NCBI GenBank assembly: GCA_030998225.1
Contig: JAPYXD010000686.1
Span: forward strand, 3,906,001-3,970,000
Length of the DNA: 64,000 bases
Source of the DNA: Diplolepis rosae
Lineage: Eukaryota > Arthropoda > Insecta > Hymenoptera > Diplolepididae
Direction: 5' to 3'
A program made the position numbers and the translations under genes. Below, one piece after another: positions 31,801-43,124 of this stretch. How positions within the stretch are numbered: the stretch's first letter is position 1; every line of letters starts with the position of its first letter. Below the pieces are notes generated by a model. It saw only the letters and a list, made by a program, of their open reading frames with translations. It was not told where the DNA came from and made no database searches.

Positions 31801-34800
31801 CAGGACGTCCAAAAATTGCATCAATACCAGCATTCATAGCAAAAGTACAGGATATGGTTTTGGAAGATCGTCGATTGACCGAGAGAGATTTAGCAGAGGC
31901 CCTAGACATCTCATTAGGCAGTGTGAGTCATATTTCACGTGAAGTTTTGGGTTTCAGAAAGCTCTGTGCACAATGGGTGCCGCATTCGCTCACAATGGAA
32001 CAGAAACACGTTCGAATGCGACTTTCTGAGCAACATTTGGAGCGTTTTTAAAAGGATAAAAAGGATTTTTTGCGTCGATCCATCACTATGGATGAGACTT
32101 GGGTCTTCCATCATGATCCTGAATCAAAACAAGAGGCTAAGGAGTGATGTGAACCAGGTACTTCGGGACCGAAGCGAGTTCGTGTCCAGAAATCGGCGAA
32201 GAAGGTGTTAGCATCAGTTTTTTGGGATGCAAAAGGGATTTTGTTGGTAGATTATCTCCAAACTGGCAAAGCAATAAATTCTTAATATTATTGTAACCTT
32301 TCGGATCAATAGGATGCAAAAATTCGTGAAAAAAGACCCGGTTTGCAGAAGAAAAAAATCCTTTTTCATCAAGACAATGCACCCGCTCACACAGCTCAAA
32401 AAACCATCACTAAAATAACCGAATTAAAGTACGAATTGTTGCAGCATCCACCTTATTCGCCTGATTTAGCTCCCTCTGACTTCTGGCTGTTCCCACACCT
32501 CAAGAAATTCCTTCGTGGGAAGTATTTTTCATCAAACGAAGACGTTATAGCCTTCGTAGAGGAGTATTTTGCAGGCCTTGCGGAAAGTCACTCCCATGAT
32601 GGGATAAACAAGTTGGAAGACCGTTGGACCAAATATATTGTTCTTATGGGAGATTATACTGAGCAATAAAAGTGATTTCACCAAAAAAAAACGTATTTTC
32701 ATTTCCGCTTTCAAAACTTTTTGAACAACCTTGTATTATTATCACGTCCCGCGACGAATTAAAGTGTACTATAGGCACAGGTTAGGTCTAGAGAAAAATC
32801 TGGGGAAGTTACTAAAAGAGAGAAAAAACCACCTATTAAAAATAGAGGTATAACTATGTCCCACACACGGGGATACTGCGCAATGCGTGATGTCATCAAA
32901 AAATATAATATAAAAAGGACACGCCGCCAAGGGTAAAGCTAGTTTTGTGAGCAGAATTAAGTATGGCAAATTTCTAAAATCTTAAAAGGATTCACAGCGT
33001 GAGATACGTGTTTAGTCCAGCTTTTCCAAAGAACCGTGTTATAAATTCTCCTTGTTGCACTTTCAATCTTTGAGAGGATTTTAGAGTCGGTGTTGAGCGG
33101 GATAGCTATTCTTGTCTTTCTCACACCAGTGGGATACATATTACTGTCTTCCTCACATCAGTGGGATATATATTGCTGTCTTCCTCACACAAGTGGGATA
33201 CATATTGCTGTCTTCTTCACACCAGTGGAGGAATCACTCTCCCCCTCACACCTGTGAGAATCACCCATAAAAAGGTACTATTCACAACTCAGCAGAAAGG
33301 TGTCGGAAATTGTTTTTATTGCTTCTTTACTCTGTACATATTCCCTGTGCCATTATCTACATCTTTGTAAAATTTTAACTTTATGTTTGTAGCAGTTTTA
33401 ACTTAAATGAGTTCATTTTGTATTACTTTGCTAATCATTGTGTTCTTTACTCACTTATCCTCATCCCTAAGCGAGGATCACTTTATCCTAACTTAAAACG
33501 AGGAACCTTCGATCAAAGTCAGTATTTACCAGCAATATTTTAGTGATCATGAATGCTAATTTCTACGATAAGTTTGTTCTGCAATAAAGAACGTATTGAC
33601 CTTCATCATTAACCATCTTGAGATAACTTATTAATACGGGTAGGTTTGCCAGTTGATCCGGAATTTTCGCATTCCCTTAATCATTCGATGAACATGAATG
33701 CTGATTTTTACGATACCTTTGTTCAAAAAAAAGTACGTGTTGAGCGTGATCATTAACCATCTTCAGATATTTTATAATTAGTACGTATCGACCGTGATCC
33801 TTAAGCATCATCAGACATTTCATAATTAGAAGTTAGCTTTTAAAGACGCTTCAGCAATTCTCACCACCCGCAATATTTTAGTGATCATTAATGCTAATTC
33901 TTACGATATGTTTGAGTAAAGTACGAGTTGACTGTGATCGTGAAGCAACTTCAAACTTTTTATACATAAGGGTAGGGTTTTTCAGACGCTGCCAAAATTC
34001 TCACTACCCGCAATATTTCAGTGATCATGAACGCTGACTTATATTCAATATTTCGGTGAACATGAGTGCTGATTTATACCATACATTTGTTCAGAAAAAA
34101 GTACGTGTTGAGCGTGATCCTTCAGCATCTTCACACATTTTACAATTAGGGGTAGGTTTTTTCAGACACTTCGGGAATTCTCACCACCCGCAATATTTCA
34201 GTGATCATAATTGCTGATTTTCTCGATACGTTTGTTCTGAAAAAAAGAACGTGTTGACCTTCACCCTTGAGTATCTTCAGATAATTTATTAAAAGGAGTA
34301 GGTTTTTCCTGTCACTCCGGAATTTCTAAATGCCCTTAATCATTCGATGAACATGAATGCTGATTGTTTCAATACCTTTGTTCACAAAAAAGTACATTGA
34401 TCGTGATTCTTAAGGATCTTCAAATATTTTATTAATAGGCGTAGTCTTTGTAGACTCCGCGGGAATTCTCACCGCCTGCAATATTTCAGTTATAATAGAT
34501 GCTGATTTTTACGATACCTTTATTCAGAGTAAAGTACGTGTTGACCGTGACCGTTAAGCAATTTCAGACATTTCGTAATCAATGGTAGGATGTTTCAGAT
34601 GCTGCAAAAATTCTCACTACCCGCAATCTTTCGGTGAACATGAATGCTTATTTATACCATATATTTGCTCAGAAAAAAAGTACGGGTTGACCGTGATCTT
34701 TAAGCATCTTTAGTTATATTATAATGAGCGGTAGGGTTTTTCAGACGCTGCGAAAATGCTCATGACCCGCAATACTTCAGTGAGCATGAATACTGATTTT

Positions 34801-37800
34801 TACGATACGTTTGTTCTTCAAAAAATATCGTGTTGACCTTTATCCTTAACCATCTTCAGATAATTTATCAATACGAGTAGGTTTTCCAGTCACTCCGGAA
34901 TTTCCAAAATCGCTTAATCATTTGATGAACATGAATGCTGATTTTTATGATACCTTTGTTCTGAAGGAAAGAACGTGTTGACCGTGATCCTCAAGCATTC
35001 TCAGATGTTTCATTAATATGGGTAGGTTTTTTGAGACGCTTCAGAAATTCTCACCAACCGCAATATTTCGGTGATTGTGAATCCTAATTATTATGATACC
35101 TTTGTTCAGAAAAAAAGTACGTGTTGGCCATAATCCTTAAGCATCTTCATATTTTTATAACTGAGTGTAGGATCCTTAAGACGCTTCAGAAATTTTCACC
35201 AACCACAATATGTCGGTGATCGTGAGTGCTTATTTTTACGAAACCTTTGTTAAAAGAAAAACGACGTGTTGACCGGGTTCCTTAAGCATCTTCAGATATT
35301 TTATTCAGAGCAGAAAGATTTTTTGAGGCTTCGGGAATTCTCACCACCCGCAATTTGTGGCGCTTCGGAAATACTCACTACCCTTAATCATATGATAAAC
35401 GTGAATGCTGATTTGTACTATACCTTCGTTTAGAAAGAAATAAGTGTTGGCCGTGAACCTTGAGCGTCTTCAGATATTTTGTACTTAGGTGTAGATTTTT
35501 TCAGACGCTGTGGAAATTCCCAGGACCTGTAATATTTCGGTGACCGTGAGTGCTGATTTTTACGATACCTTTATACAGAAAAAAGTAAGTATTGATCGAG
35601 ATCCTTAAGCATCCTTAGATATTTTATATTTTTCAGACCCTGCAGAAATTCTCATCACACGCCACATTTCTGTGATAATGAATTTCTATTTTTACGATGC
35701 ATTTGCTCTGAAAAAGTAGGTATTGACCGAGACCCTTAAGCGTCGTCAGATATTCAATACTAGGGGTAGGTTTTTCCAGAGGATGCGCTAACTCTCACCT
35801 CCAACAATATTTCGCTGATCATGAATGCTGATTTTTACTATACCTTCGGTCAGAAAAAAATACGTGTTAAACGTGATCCTGAATCATCTTCAGATGTTTT
35901 ATAATTAAGGGTAGGATTTTTCAAACTCTGCAGAAATTCTCCCTACCTATTATCATTCGATAAACCTGAATGCTGATTTTTACGATACCTTTGTACAGAA
36001 AAAAAGTAAATATTGACCGAGATCCTTAAGCATCTTCAGATATTTTATATTTCTCAGAACCTGCAGAAATTTTCACAACACCCTACATTTCTCTGATCAT
36101 GAATGATCTGATACATTTGTTCAGAAAAAAAGTAGGTATGGACCGAGATCCTTAAGCATCGTCAGATATTTTATTATTACTGGTAGGCTTTTTCAGACGC
36201 TGCGAAAATTCTCCCTACACGCAACTTTTCGGTGATGATGAATGCTGATTTTTTACGATTCTTTTGATCAGAAAAAAAGTACCTATTGACCGTGAACCTT
36301 AAGCATCTTTAGATTGAAGTTCCTCAAGTCAAAGTAATGGCTCATTATTGGTCATGTACCTAAGGTGAAACAAAGAAAGAGCAATTTGAAATCAGCATGG
36401 ATGTAGCTCGAGAAGCATCGAGTATCCGGCATCTCTGAGATGGAAGCTAATAACAGTAAAACCTTCGATATATCCAGAGTTTTGAAGAGCGCCAACAAGA
36501 TCAAGGCTATTAATACCTATGCGATCTCACTTCTCACATACTCCTTCAGGCTCATCAAATAGTCTAACACCGACCTTGAGGGTAGCAAAAATTCGCACCG
36601 AAATGATTAGGTACCAAATCCATCACAGAAGTTGCGCCATTGAGAGGATAGTTCTATCACGTTTGAAAGGGGATAGGGTTATATTAGATGTTCGCCAACT
36701 GCTTCCCTCACAAGTATAACAGATTCGTGAATACTTTTACAACAATCAGAATGCTCCTCTGTTGAATAACATCTGTAGAGAGAACAATGGCTATGCACCC
36801 CTATGTCTAGCTGATCCGAATTTCCAAAACATCAGGCATCCCACTCCAGTGCAACTTGCACTTGCTATGGTGTATGTTGACGTGATATTTCAATGAGACG
36901 TCGACACTAGTATCGAAAGGCTATCTTGTTAACAAGTTCCATGCTTCAAATATCTTCTTTCAAAATTAGAGCAATATCCATTTATCATGTTAAAAGTTAC
37001 ACTGTCTGAAAGCAACCAACCTCCGAATTTTTTGCAAAGATGGAAAAAAGTGAGTTTCGTGTATTAATTAAATACTACTTTTTGCATTAAAAACCTCAGC
37101 AGAAACCAAGGCCAAGCTCGATAAATATTATTCAGACACTGCTTTATCATATGTAATTGTTCTAAAGTGGCTTACCGAATTTTTTTGTGATCGCACGAGC
37201 ACAGAAACCATACCTTAAATGCCGAATTGCCCAAATGAGATCACTGCACCAGAAATTATTAATAAAATCGATGACGCATGACATTGTTAAGAATGACCCG
37301 GAAATGAAAGTGCGTGAAGTAGCTGAGATCCTATCCATCTCAACTGAGAGTGCTGTCAATATATTGCATACACATATGTGCATGAGAAAGCTCTGTGCAA
37401 GATGGGTGCCGCGATTGCTCACAATCAACCAAAAATGTATTCGTGTGACCACTTCAGAGTAAGAATGATAAATTCTTGTTCATTTTAGCACGTCAATATC
37501 AAACACTCTAGTACGACACTATCTCTTATAGAGGGCGACAGAGATTTATTTCGTGAATTATATCATAAAATTCATTGTAATAGAAACTAAGAGCAATTCA
37601 ATTAAATTTCTCATGATTTATTACCTGTAAGGATTGACTGAAATTTATTTTCCCATTGAAACATTGTTTAAATAATCATTTTGTGATTTTTGTTGTCCTT
37701 ATAGAAATCTTGAGGCTTAGTGTAGAACAGAACTTATCTACTTCCTTGTTGTTAAATATACAGTATCGTTCAAAACCATCCAGTCACCTTTTGTTTAAGC

Positions 37801-38648
37801 CGTTGTCAAAGTGACTTATTTTTTATGAAAACAAGATGAATTTTATTTTTTGGTAATAATTCTTGAAATAATTAACATTCTTGAAAGTTTCCTGTTTCAT
37901 TTTAATAGTCTTAAATTTTAAATATGTGTAGCTCCTCACAAGAATTTCAAGATCAGTAAGAAAATTACTCTAAAGACTTACTTTTAAAACCAAACCATAA
38001 ACTTTTTAAAGTGTTAATTATTTTTAGAATTATTAAAATTTTTTAAAAATATTTAAATTTCATATTTTTCGTGAGATATTTTCATAAAATTATCACTCTT
38101 ATCATCCTTAATTCTATTTTAAAATTTTGAAAATAACTTATTTTTAGTGAACCGCTATTTATATTTGATCTCGGTGTACCCGTAGGAGACGTTCAGTGGG
38201 CACCTTACAGTTCCACAGTTTTTGCATGTGTGTCAAATGACGGAAGAGTTACAATATTCGATTTGAATGTAAATAAATATAGGCCAATTTGCTCACAGGC
38301 AATTGTCAGTAAGAAGAGGAATAAACTTACAAGACTGGAATTCAATAATATTCTACCTTTCATTATAGTTGGCGATGAAAAGTAAATTAAAAATCTTATT
38401 CTAAGCCATTTTTATTATTCTTTTGTTCGTGCAGAATATAATTTTGAAATAATATTCTTAACAGGGGTACTATTCATACATTGAAATTATCTCCAAATTT
38501 GAGGATAAAAGTGAAGCCATCGAAGAAACAAATGCATTTATCTGATACAGAACTAGAAATACTAAAGCTAGAGAAGTTACTAAGTTTTGTACGAGAAACT
38601 CCTACACTAGTTCCTCCGAAAGACCGGAGGACCGCCAGAGATTTATAA
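25594..38648 (+). CDS. DNAI1: axonemal dynein intermediate chain 1-like gene, last four exons
   Basis: Four exons (25594-25878, 28849-29080, 38148-38381, 38465-38648) join in phase through GT-AG introns. They give ~311 C-terminal residues of a WD40-repeat protein ending at TAA 38646-38648. Characteristic family strings are MDGAVAVYN, VCQVCWAP, FLVGTEEGIIYKC, CSSDWKIKIWED, WAPYSSTVFACV, FIIVGDE and the LKLSPNLR tail. In the family, this subunit sits at the base of the outer dynein arm and helps anchor dynein to the axonemal doublet, so in insects it acts in sperm flagella and ciliated sensory neurons. Earlier exons (N-terminal region and first WD repeats) are outside the window or unrecognised. 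All four exons look intact while the introns are full of transposons. Expected expression is testis. Confidence 0.88.
25879..27225. other. intron sequence with degenerate repeats
   Basis: This is intron between exons A and B. At about 26090-26410 there are degraded ~125-bp units with TCAAAAACAAAA and CGGAACGAC/CCGTTCCG elements, reminiscent of the units at 27940-28335. At about 26980-27150 there is a less AT-rich stretch (GGTGACAAGACACTGGCAAC..., GGGAGTCACCC) that I cannot assign. No gene is supported; the small minus frame at 26730-26936 lacks any recognisable feature. Confidence 0.45.
27226..28410. mobile_element. DNA element with CGCACAGTAGG terminal inverted repeats
   Basis: The left end CGCACAGTAGGCTAGAATCC is repeated in reverse complement at the right end. 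Partial similarity extends another ~25 bp inward (CAAAACCTCAA on the left, TTGAGGTTTTG on the right). The element is 1,185 bp, has no transposase and contains a tandem repeat block. No convincing target duplication was seen, so the superfamily is undetermined. It lies in the intron between dynein exons A and B. Confidence 0.75.
27940..28335. repeat. ~122-bp tandem repeat, about 3.3 units
   Basis: Each unit carries GCCATTTTGTGT, CAGCGATCCAGGAAACTAAA-like and TTGATTTTTGAAAAA segments. The units diverge by roughly 15-20 percent. Open frames here (27958-28179, minus) are repeat artefacts. Confidence 0.85.
28849..29080 (+). CDS. DNAI1: dynein intermediate chain exon B
   Basis: Acceptor ACAATAG ends at 28848 and donor GTAAGT starts at 29081. 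The exon opens with CGTCIAFHP, contains the strongly conserved FLVGTEEG and YKC motifs, and closes with the WD repeat FASCSSDWKIKIWED. Phase joins exactly with exons A and C. Confidence 0.92.
29636..29716 (+). repeat. short dispersed repeat, inverted relative to 53413-53490
   Basis: ATTTATGTGCCTC, GGAAACTC.TTTTTCCG.TACAGCTGAGA and AATGTTGT are shared with the reverse complement of 53413-53490. An internal inverted motif (GTAACGGAATG...CATTCCGTTAC-like) is present only in this copy. Confidence 0.6.
29750..30023 (+). repeat. dispersed repeat with a CTT-rich tract, copy 2
   Basis: This is the second copy of 24508-24793 in the same orientation, inside the large dynein intron. Both begin in a CGCATGCGC-type context followed by TACAGCGGAGCA. 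Confidence 0.85.
30240..31438. repeat. ~146-bp tandem array, first block
   Basis: Units recur every 142-154 bases and are recognisable by CCGCAATATTTC.GTGATC, ATGCTGATTTTTACGATACC, TTTGTTCA.AAAAAAGTACGTGTTGACCGTGATCC-type and AAGCATCTTCAGATATTTTAT segments. I count about eight units in this block before the mariner at 31441. No coding function. The array occupies most of the intron between dynein exons B and C. Confidence 0.9.
31441..32733 (+). mobile_element. mariner element, copy C, inside the tandem array
   Basis: Ends are CTAGGTTGTTCAAAAAGTTT at 31441 and AACTTTTTGAACAACCTTG at 32733, flanked by TA (31439-31440, 32734-32735). Length is 1,293 bp, normal for a mariner. The family is distinct from copies A and B. 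Confidence 0.92.
31620..32669 (+). pseudogene. mariner transposase copy C, several lesions
   Basis: The start is taken at ATG 31620 (MEKTEYRAVIKFF), the usual beginning of this mariner group. The first frame covers both helix-turn-helix regions (SEFRRGRKSVEDDPRSGRP, DLAEALDISLGSVSHI) to 32051. A stop at 32049-32051 is followed by TMDETWVFHHDPE with the first catalytic D, further stops near 32145 and 32283, then LFHQDNAPAHT and PDLAPSDFWLF with the second and third D. The DD34D triad is present but the ORF is broken at least three times. Confidence 0.88.
32740..33523. mobile_element. LTR-like insertion in the tandem array
   Basis: This block does not match the array and interrupts it. The array stops just after the mariner and resumes at about 33524 with CCAGCAATATTTTAGTGATC. 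It has LTR-like features: a TATA box (TATAAAAAGG at 32909-32918) followed by a GC-richer start region, and AATAAA-poor sequence after it. No coding sequence or clear TG...CA ends were identified, so a solo LTR is likely but unproven. Confidence 0.5.
33114..33240. repeat. ~32-bp minisatellite in the LTR-like block
   Basis: About 3.5 units of CACACCAGTGGGATACATATTGCTGTCTTC-type sequence (key parts CAGTGGGATA and TGTCTTCCTCACA) are arranged in tandem. Confidence 0.8.
33524..36310. repeat. ~146-bp tandem array, second block
   Basis: This continues the 30240 array in the same orientation with about 18-19 more units. Two monomer types are mixed. The common type has ACCCGCAATATTTC.GTGATC. A rarer type has CCCTTAATCATTCGATGAACATG at the same place, seen near 33671, 34333, 34905, 35380 and 35945. 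Ends drift into unique sequence near 36310. Confidence 0.9.
36365..36880 (+). pseudogene. C-terminal fragment of a non-LTR reverse transcriptase
   Basis: One frame reads PEF.RAPTRSRLL, and the best segment (36519-36719) contains IRTEMIRYQIHHRSCAIERIVLSRLKGDR and DVRQLLPSQV. After a stop come REYFYNN and NGYAPLCLADPNFQ. These match the post-RT region of LINE reverse transcriptases of the R4/Dong-like type as I remember it. The RT core is absent. Clade assignment is tentative. Confidence 0.55.
37040..37462 (+). pseudogene. mariner transposase N-terminal fragment (fourth family)
   Basis: The ATG at 37040 begins MEKSEFRVLIKYY, a mariner start. The frame is quickly lost, then 37187-37462 gives VKVREVAEIL-like and ILHTHMCMRKLCARWVPRLLT, the second helix-turn-helix and linker. 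The catalytic half is missing and no inverted repeats were found. Confidence 0.8.
37470..38147. other. AT-rich end of the large dynein intron
   Basis: No gene or repeat could be supported. It leads into the exon C acceptor. Confidence 0.5.
38148..38381 (+). CDS. DNAI1: dynein intermediate chain exon C
   Basis: Acceptor TTTTTAG ends at 38147 and donor GTAAAT starts at 38382. The exon encodes EPLFIFDLGVPVGDVQWAP and FACVSNDGRVTIFDL (a WD repeat), then NKYRPICSQ, NKLTRLEFN and FIIVGDE. The codon split across the 9.07-kb intron is GC|T (alanine). Confidence 0.92.
38465..38648 (+). CDS. DNAI1: dynein intermediate chain terminal exon
   Basis: Acceptor TTAACAG ends at 38464. The exon encodes GTIHTLKLSPNLR, a lysine-rich linker, the LEILKLEKLLSFVRE helix typical of the family's C-terminus, and stops at 38646-38648. 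Confidence 0.9.
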
Positions 38649-38652
38649 TAAA
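38647..38652 (+). terminator. polyadenylation signal of the dynein gene
   Basis: AATAAA overlaps the stop codon. A second AATAAA follows at about 38668. A very short 3' UTR is therefore likely. Confidence 0.6.
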
Positions 38653-40650
38653 AGTTTTGGAAAGAAAATAAATCAGATTAAATGAAAAATTTTCAAAATT
38701 ATTTCTCCTTTATCATTAATTTTTGTAGTTATAAGGAACTATGAATCATAAATTATTGACTTTAAAGGTTTAGTATTCAAATTTGGTGTCTAATGCAGTA
38801 ATTTTATAGAAAATTATAGATAAGTATAAATTACGCAGCAACATTGTATATTGTGTTGCTAGGAACTGAGCCACGCTTTTTGGGTCGAGGACCAATGTAT
38901 TCAGGCTGAGTGGTAATCGAGCGTGCCAAAGGCGCGCGCTAAGTGATGTCGAAGACTGAATACGTCTTTCCTTGCTCCAAACAGGCTGAACTCTGTTGAG
39001 TATAAGATATTTTTTGCAAAATAGGTGCTTAGAAACGTGCTTTGAGCATTTTGTAAGAAAATAATATTCGTGTACTGTTCAAATAGTGCAGGTACGGCGT
39101 ACAACGCAGAATTTTACGCACAGTTAGAAACGATGTAGCCGGGGTGGCAGTCTGAATTCCAACATGGTGGGTTTACGTCAAATGCCAACGGATGGGTGCC
39201 CCCATTGCCTGCTTTCGACATGAGGAGGCGACCAGCGTTCGCTGCCCCTGACTGAGTGCAGACCATAACCCTCTGTTTCCTGCACACCGTAATGGCGCTG
39301 ACTCAGATACCGTTGCGCGTGCCCCTTCCTGAAGACGTCATCATCATCGAGCGTCCCATTACAATGAAAAACCTGGAGAAGCGTGAACAAGCCCAAGCTA
39401 AAAAATCTCTAAAAGGGCAGCTGGATCAGAATTAAAGACTGGACTACAATTGAACAATGATATCACCAAAAGAACCCAACGATGCAGGAGACACTGAACC
39501 ATGAACTACATAATATGCTTTTAGAAGGTGCAGTCCAGCCAACCATTAGCTCTTTGAGCTCACCTATCTCATTACCCGCCGAAAAGATAGCAAGCGAAGA
39601 TTGGGGTCTCTAGGACACAAATCGGAAAACTGTGTCAAGATTATATGAGTTAGACACTAGTTTCCGAGGTGTCAGAAAGAGAACCTTCTGTGATGCCGTG
39701 TAATCACGCCACGCTAACTTTCAGTAACTTTCGGAAACAGGAAATATACGAAATTTTAGCGATTTCCAGCTTTTTTACCCTTGTTAAGGCTTAAAGAAGA
39801 TTCGAAAGTGTATCTAAAGATACTTTTCTAAGATATCACGGCAAAATTAAATTTCTGTTGGAAATCTCGGAAGATAGGTGGATGACTTCAGCTAAAGTTT
39901 GTAAAAGGCATAGATAAATCCAGCTTTTGAAATTTTAGGTAATTTCCGGTAATTTTGGAAATGTATCCATAGGACGTGACAAAATCTGTGGTACGGTTGT
40001 CTTAAGGCATATACAATGCTAATGGGAAGATTTTTAGGTGTAATTCGGCCATAAATAATAAAATAAGGCAATTTAAGGAGATTTCTAGATAAATAAGTCG
40101 AACTCGTTAAATCGCTGCACAATCTGATTAATCGACTAGAAGTGAGGTTGAATGATACTCATCGCAAATTTTTCGAGTGGCTCAACGTTAAATAGGGCGA
40201 TCACGGATTTTTTGCATTTTAGACATTTTGCCGCGTTGAGAAATTTGAATATCCATAGTCAAGGGTTTTAGTTATTTTTCAGGTCTTATTTCAAAATAAC
40301 CTTGGTCAATTTTCGGAAATTTTGGCAAATGCACGCGAATTTCAGGAATTTTTCAAGAATAATCATTATGGTGCCGGAATAAATGGACCGCAAAGGCACA
40401 TTTTAGAATATTTAGCGATTCTTTTCGGTTTCTGAGGAGTTGAGGAAACGACATAGCGTGCCTAGGTAATGGTCAAGCGAGACCAAGGAGAACTTTGCCA
40501 TTTTAGGATAAAGTCTGCGTTAAGGAGTTTTCACTCGTAGCCGTAACATTTATGTTAATAGAGAAAAGCATTACCAGGATAGTGCGAGAGAATTGAAATA
40601 TTCTAGCGTGACCTGGTTAGGATACAGTTTAGGTAAAGGAGCAATCGGAT
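38653..40650. other. gene-free region downstream of the dynein gene
   Basis: No recognisable gene. From about 39110 to 39420 the sequence is GC-richer (GTAGCCGGGGTGGCAG...). From 39700 to 40500 it repeats loose motifs such as TTTCCGG.AATTTT and AATTTCAGG. Both may be leader or LTR parts of the degenerate Gypsy that follows, but nothing proves it. Confidence 0.4.
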
Positions 40651-41076
40651 GTGCAAGTACGCTATCTGGAACTGAGATACGTTCTTCGGTATTTGCGCTT
40701 GAGTACCGAGGGAGACGACTCGGCACTGCTGCCAGGGTTGGCTTACCGACCAAAGGCGAGGTCCTCCTTTAGGATGGCGGCAACGGAACAAGAAGAAAGT
40801 CAGGAGAGAAAGGCTTTACTCAAGAGCAAAGTAGAGCCGAAAAAGAAGGAAAAAAGCCGTCGAGAAAAGACAGCAGCGATGGTAAGCCAGAGGCAAGGAT
40901 CACAACCTAGCCTGGCGCCACCGAGACAAATGCTGATGAACGAAGGCATGCTAAGTCAGTACTCTCCAGTCAGAAACGTGAATCAACCAATTTTTGCAGC
41001 CGGGTGGATATCAAGCCCACAAACACAATCCGTATCATGGTACCCGCCATATTTCCCGCGAGGGGTCGTTCACTAG
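40651..41076 (+). pseudogene. possible Gag fragment of Gypsy-3
   Basis: This 141-codon frame is charged and lysine-rich in the middle (KPKKKEKSRREK), then rich in Q, P and S (PPRQMLMNEG, QTQSVSWYPPYFPR). The composition fits a Gag N-terminal region upstream of the zinc knuckle and pol at 43.1-44.8 kb on the same strand. No family motif is recognised. Confidence 0.3.
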
Positions 41077-43100
41077 AAGAATTCTGAAGAATCAATGATT
41101 TTTCATACTTATAATCGATTCAGTATCAGCGACTCGTGGAAAGATTTTTCAGAATCATATGGGGAATCAAAATATCTTGATTTTTTTTCTTTTTTTTCCA
41201 TTAAATTTTCAATGTAGTTTATCGATACTATTTAGAGTAATGCATTCATTTATCAACAATATAAACAAAAAGGTCCTACTAATTGTATCGAAATTGATAA
41301 ATAATGTGATATTTCCATTAAAATAATTTTGTATCTTGTCAGATGCTTCAAATTCTTTGAATTCATTTTTATTTTGTGAAAATACTTACCATTTGTAAAA
41401 CCAACTAAAACTAGTTGGTTTTACATTTGTTTCAACATAATATTTCATACCATAATTTACATTCCGTTGCCCTAGTTATCAAACAGTACTTATTTTTCAA
41501 TGCCACAGCCAAAAAAGTGTAACAGCTTGGAAATCCGGAGAAATTAAAGAATCCTCGCTAAAAAAATTTTATGTTAATTAATTTTAATTCATAAAAATAT
41601 GGATTAATTTTAATTTTAATCAAGCCAAAAAAAAGTAACCCAAAAATAATTAACTCAAAAACTATTAAAAAATTAATTATTTTAAATAATTTTATTAATT
41701 GGGTTGAGTATTTTTATTATTGGCGTATTTTTACTTATGTGGAAAGTATTTATGGGTTGAGTATTTTTGGGTTAATCATTTTTGGGAAAAGTATTTCTGG
41801 CTTAAGTATTTAACAGTCGTCTTATTGGCGGCTCGGAATCGACAATTTCGCGTTAATTGATATAAAAATTGTACCCCAAATTTCAGAAAAATAACGAGAT
41901 CTTTGGAGAAAACTATGCAATAAAAATAGCTTCACGTACAAAAAAGAAAATGAAATGCATACTCTGAGGAAGTGAAACGTAAAAATTGAAAAAATGCTAA
42001 ATCTGATTCAAAATTCGTTGAAAAAACTCCTACCAGTTAAATTTTTAATTAAAGAAAATATTGGGAATTAAAAAAAAAAATTTACAAATGTCAGATACAC
42101 CATTTAAACAGTTTTGTCTTGCATTGTGAGAGACAACTTGAGAGTCTGAGGATTTGTGCTAGTGTAGTATAGCAAAATGTACTAAAATACTTTCAAAAAA
42201 GTATTTCTTTTAGTATATGAAGTAAAATTTCATCATAAACAAAAATGAATATAACCGTAAATGATAACGAATATTTTATATAAGTTAGGTATCATTTATG
42301 TTCTACTGGAATATCGCAATATTGAACGATCACTTGTTTATTTCAAACTCATGTAATTGCACAGGACTTGGTTTTACTTTATATTGGGAACAAGAATGCG
42401 TATGGAAAACTGATATATCAAAAATATTTGCAAAACAAGCAAGGTAAGTCCGTCCCGTAACTGGAACACCCGTGTCCCATGATTTATTTACGTTATTTAC
42501 AAGCCATGTAAATAATGTTCCATAATTGGGACATTTGTTATTTAAAAAAAAGTAGGAATCAATCTTTCCTATTAAAGTTTTCCATGGAACCGAGGCGTTT
42601 TATATTCATGAAAATAATTTTTGCAATAGCATTTTCAACTTAATTTGAACATTGAATGATAATAAAAGACAACGAAGCACAATGGTTATATAACTGGTGC
42701 CGTTACCTTTAGTAATACAACGACACGAAAAAAGGACTTGTTTTATCGAGAATTGAGGGAATGAATTTAGAATCAGCTGCATTCAGGCGGACTCAGGGGG
42801 AATCAATCGTAGTGATGAAGCTCAATGCGTGCAACTGTCGAAATGATCCCTGTGCTTCTTCTAAGGTTGGATTCGATTCTTTTTTTTCTAATTATCAGAA
42901 TCAAACCGGATCATTCTTCAAGTGTGGAATCACATAAATCGTGAGCTAGTTAACAGAATAATTATGGTCACGTAGAGTCGATTTTTAGTTAACGGCCCCT
43001 CGATTTCGCGCCAATAGTACCTTCAACCATGTAACAGTTACTGGCTAAGGAGTTGAATCAAAACGTTCCAGCTTTTAAAGCGGTCAACATGCTAACTCGA
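41077..43100. other. gene-free AT-rich region
   Basis: It contains a short perfect palindrome at about 41398-41423 (AACCAACTAAAACTAGTTGGTT) and a run of loose repeats based on AGTATTT.TGGGTT at about 41700-41815. No coding frame is supported. Confidence 0.5.
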
Positions 43101-43124
43101 CAGTAACCCCACTAAGGGGACGAG

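Noticed and set aside
30240..36310. CRISPR-like array
   Set aside because: The spacing is regular, but the whole ~146-bp unit is repeated without unique spacers, and the context is eukaryotic intron.
36519..36719. Independent small gene
   Set aside because: The motif content continues beyond both ends of this frame in the manner of a decayed non-LTR reverse transcriptase.
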